A DNA stretch of 64,000 bases from Salinilacustrithrix sp003476595 (lineage in GTDB: Bacteria; Actinomycetota; Acidimicrobiia; Acidimicrobiales; Salinilacustritrichaceae). A program made the translations under genes and the position numbers. Shown in pieces: positions 16,689-23,793 of the stretch. Position 1 is the first letter of the stretch; every line of letters begins with the position of its first letter. The notes beneath the pieces are model-generated. The model made no database searches. It was not told the DNA's origin and saw only the letters and a program-made list of their open reading frames with translations. The stretch is from contig CAXAUZ010000003.1 in NCBI GenBank assembly GCA_963972525.1, positions 205,526 to 269,525 of the forward strand. Direction: 5' to 3'.

Positions 16689-17555
16689 ATGCCATCGGTC
16701 GACGTGAACGGGATCACCCTCGAGTACGAGCGCAGCGGCGCCGGCGAACCGCTGCTGCTGATCATGGGCCTCGGCGCCCAGCTCACCGCCTGGCCGGTGG
16801 AGATGGTGCAGCTGCTCGAGGATGCCGGCTTCGACGTGATCCGCTTCGACAACCGCGACATCGGACTCAGCTCCGAGTGCGACTGGGAGCCGCCATCGCC
16901 GGTGCGCGCGTTCATCGGTCGCCTGCTGCGCCGGCCGGTGCCCACCGGCTACGTGGTCGACGACATGGCCGACGACGCCGCGGGCCTGCTCGACGCGCTG
17001 GGCATCGAACGCGCCCACGTCGTCGGTGCCTCGATGGGCGGGATGATCGCCCAGGCCCTTGCCATCGCCCATCCCCGACGGGTCGCCAGCCTCACGTCGA
17101 TCATGTCGAACCCCGGCGACGGCAGCGGTGGCGCGACCGCCAAGGTGCTGCTCGCGTTCGCCCGCCGGGAGGACCCGACCCCGGAGAACGCGGTGGACCA
17201 GGCCGTGGCGACCTTCCAGCGCATCAGCGGCCCCCACTTCCGGGCGGAGGAGTACCGGCCCCTGGCCGAGGCTGCCGTGGCCCGCAGCTTCCGCCCGCAC
17301 GGCGTCGCCCGCCAGACCGCGGCGATCATGGCGAGCGCCGACCGGACCGAGGGCCTGTCCCGGCTGGCCGTCCCCGCGCTCGTCGTGCACGGGTTGATCG
17401 ACCCCTTGGTGAAGCCCAGCGGCGGGCTCGCCACGGCCCAGGCCATCCCCGGCTCCCGCCTCCTCATGTTCAACGACATGGCCCACGACCTGCCGGCGCC
17501 GCGCCTGCCCGAGATCGTCGACGCCATCGCCCGGGTCGGGGCGCGCTCGGCCTAG
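16689..17555 (+). CDS. Alpha/beta hydrolase
   Basis: 288 residues of alpha/beta-hydrolase fold. The start VNGITLEYERSGAGEPLLLIMGLG carries the oxyanion-hole strand, RFDNRDIGLSS is typical, the nucleophile is the Ser of VGASMGGMIAQ (about residue 118), the acid is likely Asp in VHGLIDPLV, and the His is in NDMAHDLP near residue 265. The family includes esterases, haloalkane-type and biosynthetic hydrolases; the substrate cannot be named. ATG at 16689 follows a CACACT box by 6 nt, consistent with a leaderless start. Divergent from the CoA-binding gene. Confidence 0.9.
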   Translation: MPSVDVNGITLEYERSGAGEPLLLIMGLGAQLTAWPVEMVQLLEDAGFDVIRFDNRDIGLSSECDWEPPSPVRAFIGRLLRRPVPTGYVVDDMADDAAGLLDALGIERAHVVGASMGGMIAQALAIAHPRRVASLTSIMSNPGDGSGGATAKVLLAFARREDPTPENAVDQAVATFQRISGPHFRAEEYRPLAEAAVARSFRPHGVARQTAAIMASADRTEGLSRLAVPALVVHGLIDPLVKPSGGLATAQAIPGSRLLMFNDMAHDLPAPRLPEIVDAIARVGARSA

Positions 17556-17579
17556 CCGTCGTCGAGGGCGTGGCCGACC

Positions 17580-17714
17580 TCACCGACCCCCAGGCCTCCT
17601 CCCGGCCGGCTCGGCACGGTGGAGGAGTGCGCGGCGATGTGGACCAGCCTGCTCGACGGATCCTGCGGGTTCGTCACCGGCCAGTTCGTCGCCCATGACG
17701 GGGGCTGGTCGTGA
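17580..17714 (+). pseudogene. Remnant of a short-chain dehydrogenase/reductase C-terminus
   Basis: The frame ending in TGA at 17712-17714 reads GRLGTVEECAAMWTSLLDGS and then CGFVTGQFVAHDGGWS. This is the conserved SDR C-terminal block (GRxGxPEEvAxxvxFLxSdxssfvTGQxxxvDGGws). Only about 40 residues remain and no Rossmann GxxxGxG or YxxxK part is found upstream, where the alpha/beta hydrolase gene ends at 17555. It is a truncated relic, perhaps left by deletion between the hydrolase and the mnh operon. Confidence 0.75.
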
Positions 17715-17754
17715 CGGGCCGTCACCCCAGGGACGACGTCCCCGGTCGTCACAG

Positions 17755-18108
17755 CTAGCGCTCGGACTCCGGTTCGGTGCCGTCGTCGGTGCCGTCGTCG
17801 TCCAGCGTCGCCCGGACGTCGATGCGCATCTCGGCCGTGCCCGGGTTGGCCTCCACCGCGCGGCCCAGCAGGTGGCCGCCGAGGGGGTTGGTGAGGGCGA
17901 TGAGGAAGATGGCGAGCGCGATGCGCAGCCCGTCGTCCAGGGGGAGCTGCAGTGCCGCGCCGAGCACGACGAGCATCATCCCGAGGGTGGTGGCCTTGGT
18001 GGCGGCGTGCACCCGCGCGAGCGAGTCGCCCAACCGGGCGACGCCCAACCCGGCGAGGAGGAACCACAGGGCCCCGGCCAGCATGATCACGTCGGCGACG
18101 ATGTCCAC
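17755..18108 (-). CDS. mnhG: Mrp cation/proton antiporter subunit G
   Basis: 117 residues with three membrane spans: DIVADVIMLAGALWFLLAGLG, a second with KATTLGMMLVVLGAAL and a third with IALAIFLIALTNPLGGHLL. The pattern GVARLGDSLARVHAATKATTLG is the MnhG signature. The acidic C-tail is cytoplasmic. It is the last gene of the seven-gene operon. GTG at 18108 is preferred because GGGGAGG lies 6 nt upstream; the TTG at 18114 overlaps the upstream stop but touches the ribosome binding site. Confidence 0.93.
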   Translation of the reverse strand: MDIVADVIMLAGALWFLLAGLGVARLGDSLARVHAATKATTLGMMLVVLGAALQLPLDDGLRIALAIFLIALTNPLGGHLLGRAVEANPGTAEMRIDVRATLDDDGTDDGTEPESER

Positions 18109-18110
18109 CG

Positions 18111-18362
18111 TCAACCTCCCCGCCGCTCGATGAAGCGGGCCACGATGCCGGTGCCCACGAAGGCGATGATGGCGAGCAGGATGGCGGCGTCGGCGAACCG
18201 GGCATCGTCGTAGCGGACGGCGTCCGCGGCGATCGCGCCGATGGCGATGACGACGAGGCCGTCCACCGCGACGACCCGGTCGACGATGGAGGGGCCTCGC
18301 ACGGCGCGGTACGCGAAGAGCGCGGCGGCGCAGGAGAGCAGCACGAAGGTGGCGGCGATCAC
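18111..18362 (-). CDS. mnhF: Mrp cation/proton antiporter subunit F
   Basis: 83 residues, three membrane spans. AYRAVRGPSIVDRVVAVDGL and DARFADAAILLAIIAFVGT are the MnhF signatures. It is a small integral subunit needed for assembly of the Mrp complex. GTG at 18362 overlaps the mnhE stop codon in a GTGA arrangement, so translation is coupled. Confidence 0.93.
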   Translation of the reverse strand: MIAATFVLLSCAAALFAYRAVRGPSIVDRVVAVDGLVVIAIGAIAADAVRYDDARFADAAILLAIIAFVGTGIVARFIERRGG

Positions 18363-18871
18363 GTGAGCTCGGCTCCTCGCTCGTCGGGCGTGGTCACCGG
18401 CACGAGGGCGGCGCTGACCAACCGGTGCAGCTCGAGGATCTCGTGGCGGGCGGCGTCCACGTCGCGCAGGTGCAGCACGTGCACGAGCAGCGTGGACGTC
18501 TCGGGGCGCAGCTCGAGGGTCATCGTGCCCGGCGTCAGGGTGATGCTGTTGGCGATGACGGTGAGGACCAGCTCGGAGCAGGTGGGCAGGCGGACCTCGA
18601 GCAGGCCCGGCGTCGTGTAGTCGGTCGGGGTGAGGACCTCGAAGCCGAGTGCGACGTTGGACTTCACGAGGGCGACGGCCATGTGCCCGAAGAACCGCAG
18701 CAGGGGGAGCAGGTGCACCCGGTGGTGGCGCCGGTGGACGTCGGATCGCCGCACCGCCCAGGTGAGGGCGACCGCGAGGAGGATGCCGGTGATGATCGTG
18801 CCGGGCGTGGTGCTGCGCCACAGGATCATCCACAGGCCGGTCAGCCAGAGGGTGGGGCCGACGTAGCTCAC
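18359..18871 (-). CDS. mnhE: Mrp cation/proton antiporter subunit E
   Basis: 170 residues. Two membrane spans near the start (LWLTGLWMILWRSTTPGTIITGILLAVAL), then the MnhE cytoplasmic domain with LTVIANSITLTPGTMTLEL, the family hallmark, and VHVLHLRD. GTG at 18871 overlaps the mnhD stop codon (GTGA). The C-tail PDERGAELT ends where mnhF starts. Confidence 0.94.
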   Translation of the reverse strand: MSYVGPTLWLTGLWMILWRSTTPGTIITGILLAVALTWAVRRSDVHRRHHRVHLLPLLRFFGHMAVALVKSNVALGFEVLTPTDYTTPGLLEVRLPTCSELVLTVIANSITLTPGTMTLELRPETSTLLVHVLHLRDVDAARHEILELHRLVSAALVPVTTPDERGAELT

Positions 18872-20331
18872 GGCGCGCTGCTCCCGGCCAGGGGCAGCAG
18901 GGTCTCTGCCGCCCGTTCGGCGTAGGCGTAGATGGGGCCGGCGCCGAGGGCGATGCCGATGCTGACCGCCACGAGCACGCCGGTGGCGACCACCATCGCG
19001 GTGGGCAGCGGACTGGTGGCTTCGGCGTTGGCGGTCGGCTCGCCCATGAACGCCCCGGCCCAGATCTTGTTCATGGAGAGCAGCGTCATGATGCTCACCG
19101 CCAGGCTCACGCCGACGAGCACCCAGCTCTTGGAGGAGACGCCGGCATCGACGAGTGCGAACTTGCCCACGAAGCCCGACAGCGGCGGGACGCCCGCCAG
19201 GCTGAGCGCGGGCAGCAGGAAGAGCATGCCGAGCAGGGGACGGGTGCGGAGCATGCCGTCGACCCGGTCGAGGTGGCCGGTGCCCGAGGCCCGTTCGACC
19301 AGCCCACCGGTGAGGAACAACGTGGTCTTCACGACGATGTACTGCGCGATGTAGAGGATCGCGGCGGCCAGGCCGGCGACGGTGAGCAGCCCGAGGCCGA
19401 AGACCATGTAGCCGATCTGGCTGACCGCGTGGAACGACAGGATCCGCTTGATCTCCTGCTGGGAGATGGCCCCGAAGACGCCGATCACCATCGTGAGCGC
19501 GGCGACCACCAGCAGCACGGTGCCCACGACCGTGTCGTCGGGCCCGATCGTGGTCTGGATGCGGATCATGGCGTACACGCCGACCTTGGTGAGCAGGCCG
19601 GCGAACACGGCCGTGATCGCGGTCGGGGCGTTGGGGTAGCTGTCGGGCAGCCAGAAGAACAGGGGGAAGATGGCGGCCTTGATGCCGAACACCCCGAGGA
19701 AGAGCAGGAGGAACACGCGGCGCAGCTCGGGGTCGAGGGCCTCCATCGCCGCCGGCAGGTCGGCCAGGTTCACCGTGCCCGTGGCTCGGTAGAGCAGCCC
19801 GAGCGACATCAGGAACGTGATCGAGGCGAGCAGGCTGATGACCACGTAGGTCGTCCCGGCCCGGACCTGGGCGAGGCGTCCGCCCAGGGTGAGCAGCACG
19901 TAGCTGGAGACCAGGAGGACCTCGAACGCGACGAACAGGTTGAACAGGTCGCCGGTGAGGAACGCCATGCACACGCCGGCGACCAGCGTCAGGTACACGG
20001 GGTGGAACCCGACGTGGCGGGCCTCCTCGTCGCCCTGGCCGATGGCGTAGACGAGCACGGCCAGGAACATGCCGATCGCGACCAGCAGCATGATGGCGGA
20101 GAGGCGATCGGCGACGAAGGTGATGCCGAGGGGCGCGACCCAGCCGCCGGCCTGGGTGGTCATGACGTCGTTGCGGTCGGTCTCGATGAGGAGGCGGACG
20201 GCGAGGCCGAGCAGCGCGGTGAGCGTTCCCAGCCCGATGATGCGCTGCGCGGTGCGGGACCGCCCGACCAGCACGGACGCGGCAGCGGCCAGCAGCGGCA
20301 GCACCGCGGGGAGGGCGATCCAGGGGGTCAT
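18868..20331 (-). CDS. mnhD: Mrp cation/proton antiporter subunit D
   Basis: 487 residues, about 14 membrane spans, homologous to complex I NuoN/NuoM. Proton-channel features include GDLFNLFVAFEVLLVSSYVLL with its key Glu, FGIKAAIFPLFFWLPDSYPNAP with the essential Lys, and LLTKVGVYAMIR. The later Lys-rich QQEIKRILSFHAVSQIGYM and FTGGLVERASG-like segment follow. ATG at 20331 overlaps the mnhC stop codon (ATGA). It carries out the proton-translocating part of Na+/H+ or K+/H+ exchange in the membrane. Confidence 0.96.
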   Translation of the reverse strand: MTPWIALPAVLPLLAAAASVLVGRSRTAQRIIGLGTLTALLGLAVRLLIETDRNDVMTTQAGGWVAPLGITFVADRLSAIMLLVAIGMFLAVLVYAIGQGDEEARHVGFHPVYLTLVAGVCMAFLTGDLFNLFVAFEVLLVSSYVLLTLGGRLAQVRAGTTYVVISLLASITFLMSLGLLYRATGTVNLADLPAAMEALDPELRRVFLLLFLGVFGIKAAIFPLFFWLPDSYPNAPTAITAVFAGLLTKVGVYAMIRIQTTIGPDDTVVGTVLLVVAALTMVIGVFGAISQQEIKRILSFHAVSQIGYMVFGLGLLTVAGLAAAILYIAQYIVVKTTLFLTGGLVERASGTGHLDRVDGMLRTRPLLGMLFLLPALSLAGVPPLSGFVGKFALVDAGVSSKSWVLVGVSLAVSIMTLLSMNKIWAGAFMGEPTANAEATSPLPTAMVVATGVLVAVSIGIALGAGPIYAYAERAAETLLPLAGSSAP

Positions 20332-20738
20332 CGGTCCTGTGCCTCGATCGTGGGCTGGTCGGCACCGGAGCGCTCGATGTCGGCGTCGGGCTCCTGGCGG
20401 ACGCGCACGTCCTCGGGGTCGTCCTGCACCGTGTCGTCCTGGGTGAGCACCCAGCTCCGGTAGGCGAGGGCGAGCAGGAAGCACGTGACGCCGAAGGTGA
20501 TGACGATGGCGGTGAGCGCGAAGGCCTGGGGGAGCGGGTCGAGGAACGCCGAGGGGTCGTCACGGCCGTCCAGGAACGCCGGTCGGCCGGGCTCCCCCGC
20601 AGCGACCAGGAGCACGACGTTGGCGCCGTGGCTGAGCAGGGCCAGCCCGATGAGTATGCGGGTGAGCTCGCGCTGGAGCACCAGGTAGGTGCCGGTGGCG
20701 AACAGCGCGCCGGCGAGTGCGGCGAAGACGGTCGTCAC
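20328..20738 (-). CDS. mnhC: Mrp cation/proton antiporter subunit C
   Basis: 136 residues, a NuoK homologue with three membrane spans: ALAGALFATGTYLVLQRELTRI, IGLALLSHGANVVLLVAAG and QAFALTAIVITFGVTCFLLAL. The DPLPQAFALTAIVI motif is characteristic. The acidic tail (about 35 residues) is longer than in many homologues. GTG at 20738 overlaps the mnhB stop codon (GTGA). Confidence 0.95.
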   Translation of the reverse strand: MTTVFAALAGALFATGTYLVLQRELTRILIGLALLSHGANVVLLVAAGEPGRPAFLDGRDDPSAFLDPLPQAFALTAIVITFGVTCFLLALAYRSWVLTQDDTVQDDPEDVRVRQEPDADIERSGADQPTIEAQDR

Positions 20739-21220
20739 GACTCGACCTCCGGGCGCTGGCCGCTGCCCGGCGCCGGGCGGACCTCGCCCCGGAACTCCGG
20801 GGGTTCCTCGTCACCGAAGGCCTCGAACACCATGAAGATCGTCCCGATGACCACGGCAGCCACGCCGATGTCGAACACCAGGGCGCTGCTGATCTTGGCG
20901 TCCCCCAGCAGCGGCAGGTCCATGGAGAGCTTCCAGTTGTCCATGACCGGGTTGCCGAGCAGGATCGGCACCGTCGCCACGGAGGCGGCGACGGCCAGCC
21001 CGCCACCCAGGATCGTCCAGGGCCGCACGGGCACGACCGAGCGCACGTCATCCATGCCGCCGGCCACGAAGATCAGGGCGATGGTGGCGCCGGCCACGAG
21101 CCCGCCGACGAAGCCGCCCCCGGGCCGGTCGTGACCGGAGAGCAGCAGGTGCAGGGCGAACAGCAGCGCGGACGGCAGGATCAGCCGGGCGGTGACGTCG
21201 ACGATGACGGACCGCTTCAC
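20735..21220 (-). CDS. mnhB: Mrp cation/proton antiporter subunit B
   Basis: 161 residues with four membrane spans. The HLLLSGHDRPGGGFVGGLVAGA motif identifies MnhB, followed by a middle loop and DIGVAAVVIGTIFMVFEAF. Here MnhB is a separate gene, not fused to MnhA. GTG at 21220 overlaps the mnhA stop codon (GTGA). Confidence 0.95.
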   Translation of the reverse strand: MKRSVIVDVTARLILPSALLFALHLLLSGHDRPGGGFVGGLVAGATIALIFVAGGMDDVRSVVPVRPWTILGGGLAVAASVATVPILLGNPVMDNWKLSMDLPLLGDAKISSALVFDIGVAAVVIGTIFMVFEAFGDEEPPEFRGEVRPAPGSGQRPEVES

Positions 21221-23574
21221 GTCCGGGCGTCCTTGTCGATCGTGGCCGGGTCGAGCGGGTCGATCTCCGGCAGCGGCGGGACGCCGGTGCGCGGCGGGCG
21301 CCGACCGACGCGGGCCAGGGTGGTGACGCCCACGGCGGCCACGAGGAGCACGGCGATCTCGCCGAGCGTGTCGAGGCCGCGGAAGTCCACGAGGATGACG
21401 TTCACGATGTTGCGGCCCTCGGCCTCGGGCACCGCCTGGGTCACGGCGAGGTCCGACGCCGGCGTGGTCGGGTCGGTGCCGCTGACGGCCAGCACGAGCA
21501 CGAACGCCCCCACCCCGACGACCGCGGCGGCGCCCATGCGGCGGAGCTGGCCGGCGCGGTCGTCGCTGCGGCTGAAGCGAGCCGGCAGCTGGCGGAGCAC
21601 GAGGACGAAGGCGACGATCGTGAGCGTCTCGATGGCGAACTGGGTGAGCGCGAGGTCGGGCGCACCCTGGGCGACGAACAGGCCGGCCATCCCGTAGCCG
21701 ACGCCACCGAGGACGACGACCGCCCCGAGGCGCCGGGGCACGAAGATGGTGGCGAGCGCGGCGCCGGCGATGAGACCGGCGAGCGCCAGCTGCACGGGGA
21801 CGTCCAGCGGATCAGCCAGGTCGGGCAGGGACGTGGTGGCCACGGCGACCAGCGCCGGCCCGCCGACCACGACCATCAAGATGATGGCGATGTACCGGGG
21901 CAGAGAGCCGGTCTGGATCCGGGTGGTGGTGACGCGGGCCAGGGTGAACAAGCCCTCGAGCCCGATCTGGAAGGCGCGGTAGCCGTCGATCGGCGGGGCG
22001 GCCCGGCCGGTGAGGCGGACGAAGGGATCGGTGAGGCGCCACAGCAGGACGCCGGCCGCGATGGTGAGCACCGACAGCACCAGCGCGGTGTTGATGCCGT
22101 GCCACAGCGCGAGCTCCCCGGCGACCTCGCGGCCGAGCAGGTCGCCGCTGGCGACGTCGACGAGGTCGCCGATGATCGGCGCCGGGACGAGGCCGATGGC
22201 GATGGTGAGGGCGGTGAGGACGTAGACCGGCGCACCGAAGGTCCACGACGGCGGGGTGACGTCGGCGTCGTCTCGATCGCTCTGGCGCCAAAACACGGCG
22301 GCGAAGCGCAGGCTGTAGGCCATGGTGAGGACGGACCCGGTCACGATCCCGACGAGCCCGATCACGCCGACGGCGCCGCCCTCGTAGACGAACGCGGCGT
22401 AGGCCTCCTCCTTGGCGATGAAGCCGGCCATCAGCGGGACGCCTGCCATCGACGCCGCGGTCAGCACGGCGCACACCCGGACCGGGCCCCACCCGGTGCC
22501 GAGGCGTAGGTCGAGCAGCTCGTGGCGGTCGCGGGTGTGGGCCTGGTGGTCCACGATGCCCACGACCAGGAACAGCGTCGCCTTGAACAGGGCGTGGGCG
22601 ATGAGGAGCGTGACACCGGCGATGGTGGCGTACTCGAACCCGGAGCCGCTGAGCACGAACAGGAAGCCGAGCTGGCTCACCGTGCCGAAGGCCAGGAGCA
22701 GCTTGAGGTCGTCCTGGCGGATGGCGCGGAGGCCGCCGGCGACCATCGTGAGCAGGCCGATCGTGAGCACCACGGGCTGCCAGGCATCGAGGTGGACGAA
22801 GGCGGGGGCGAGGCGCAGCGCCAGGTAGATGCCCGCCTTCACCATGGTGGCCGAGTGCAGGTAGGCGCTCACCGGCGTGGGGGCGACCATCGCGCCGGGG
22901 AGCCAGGCGTGGAACGGGTACTGCGCCGACTTCGTGACGATGCCGAGCACCACGAGCCCGAGCCCGACCCCGGCGGCCGTGCCGCCGGGCGGGTCGGTGA
23001 GCAGCTCGACGACGGACCACGTGCCGGCCTCCCGGGCCAGGATCACCAGGCCGCCGAGCAGGGCGAGCCCGCCCGAGCCGGTGAGCACGAGGGCGTGGGT
23101 GGCCGCGGCCCGGGCCGCAGGGTCGGTGTGGCGCTGGCCGATGAGCAGCCACGACAGGATCGAGGTCAGCTCCCAGAACAGGTAGAGGATCACCACGTGC
23201 TCGGCGGTGACGAGGCCGAGCATGGCGCCGGCGAACAGCACGAGCAGGCCGGCCGTGCGGGCCGCGGTGGCGTTGGGGGCGAAGTACGAGCCCGAGTACG
23301 CGGCGATGGCGAGCCCGATGCCCGAGACCAGCAGGATCATGACGAGCCCCAGCCCGTCGACGAACAGGTCGACGGACAGGTCCAGGCCGGGGACCCACGT
23401 GAAGGTGGCCGTCCAGGGCTCCCCGTCGAGCACGTCGGGGGCGATCGTCAGGGCGAAGGCCAAGCTGGCCAGCGACGGCACGGCCGCGAGGGGCGCGGCC
23501 CATCTGCGCAGCACCGGTGCTGCGAGGAGGATCCCGATTCCGATGGCGAGGTGGAGGGAGAGCGTCGCGATCAA
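21217..23574 (-). CDS. mnhA: Mrp cation/proton antiporter subunit A
   Basis: 785 residues, a large NuoL-like subunit with about 20 spans. Signatures: VTAEHVVILYLFWELTSILSW (key Glu), KSAQYPFHAWLPGAMVAPTPVSAYLHSATMVKAG, DDLKLLLAFGTVSQLG and, in the C-terminal DUF4040/MBH part, GAPDLALTQFAIETLTIVAFVLVL plus NIVNVILVDFRGLDTLGEI. The length fits an MrpA carrying its own C-terminal domain but not MrpB. TTG at 23574 is chosen: the first span starts directly after it and GGAGA lies 10 nt upstream. It is the first gene of mnhABCDEFG, all coupled by 4-base overlaps except mnhF-mnhG. Confidence 0.94.
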   Translation of the reverse strand: MIATLSLHLAIGIGILLAAPVLRRWAAPLAAVPSLASLAFALTIAPDVLDGEPWTATFTWVPGLDLSVDLFVDGLGLVMILLVSGIGLAIAAYSGSYFAPNATAARTAGLLVLFAGAMLGLVTAEHVVILYLFWELTSILSWLLIGQRHTDPAARAAATHALVLTGSGGLALLGGLVILAREAGTWSVVELLTDPPGGTAAGVGLGLVVLGIVTKSAQYPFHAWLPGAMVAPTPVSAYLHSATMVKAGIYLALRLAPAFVHLDAWQPVVLTIGLLTMVAGGLRAIRQDDLKLLLAFGTVSQLGFLFVLSGSGFEYATIAGVTLLIAHALFKATLFLVVGIVDHQAHTRDRHELLDLRLGTGWGPVRVCAVLTAASMAGVPLMAGFIAKEEAYAAFVYEGGAVGVIGLVGIVTGSVLTMAYSLRFAAVFWRQSDRDDADVTPPSWTFGAPVYVLTALTIAIGLVPAPIIGDLVDVASGDLLGREVAGELALWHGINTALVLSVLTIAAGVLLWRLTDPFVRLTGRAAPPIDGYRAFQIGLEGLFTLARVTTTRIQTGSLPRYIAIILMVVVGGPALVAVATTSLPDLADPLDVPVQLALAGLIAGAALATIFVPRRLGAVVVLGGVGYGMAGLFVAQGAPDLALTQFAIETLTIVAFVLVLRQLPARFSRSDDRAGQLRRMGAAAVVGVGAFVLVLAVSGTDPTTPASDLAVTQAVPEAEGRNIVNVILVDFRGLDTLGEIAVLLVAAVGVTTLARVGRRPPRTGVPPLPEIDPLDPATIDKDART

Positions 23575-23715
23575 CGCAGCGCGTCTCCGGGGATGGTCAC
23601 GGTCATGGGGAGGCGGCGTGGCTGGGGGACGCCGGCCCCGACGGTGGCACATCCGCCATGCCGCGCACCACACACCCCCGCCCGGGCCTGGGGTCGGGAG
23701 CGGGCCGGGGCCAGT

Positions 23716-23721
23716 TACCCT
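23716..23721 (+). promoter_or_regulatory. -10 box before a 20-codon leader ORF
   Basis: TACCCT ends 9 nt before the ATG at 23731, fitting the leaderless promoter pattern seen elsewhere in the window. Confidence 0.4.
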
Positions 23722-23730
23722 TCGCGCCCG

Positions 23731-23793
23731 ATGCCGACCGACCCGTCGACCACCGCCGCCCGGCACCTGACCTCCGCGAGGCCCCGAGCATGA
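23731..23793 (+). CDS. Putative 20-residue leader peptide upstream of the antiporter gene
   Basis: ATG at 23731 opens a 20-codon frame whose TGA (23791-23793) overlaps the antiporter ATG (23790-23792) as ATGA. A TACCCT -10-like box lies 9 nt upstream of the leader ATG. The antiporter itself has only a weak GAGG upstream, so its translation may depend on ribosomes ending the leader. The peptide is Thr/Ala/Arg-rich without a recognisable stalling motif. The leader may simply be a coupling device; chance occurrence is possible. Confidence 0.35.
   Translation: MPTDPSTTAARHLTSARPRA

Noticed and set aside
18111..23793. Long plus-strand frames antisense to the mnh operon.
   Set aside because: The minus strand encodes all seven Mrp subunits with conserved motifs and coupled starts; the plus-strand frames are shadows.
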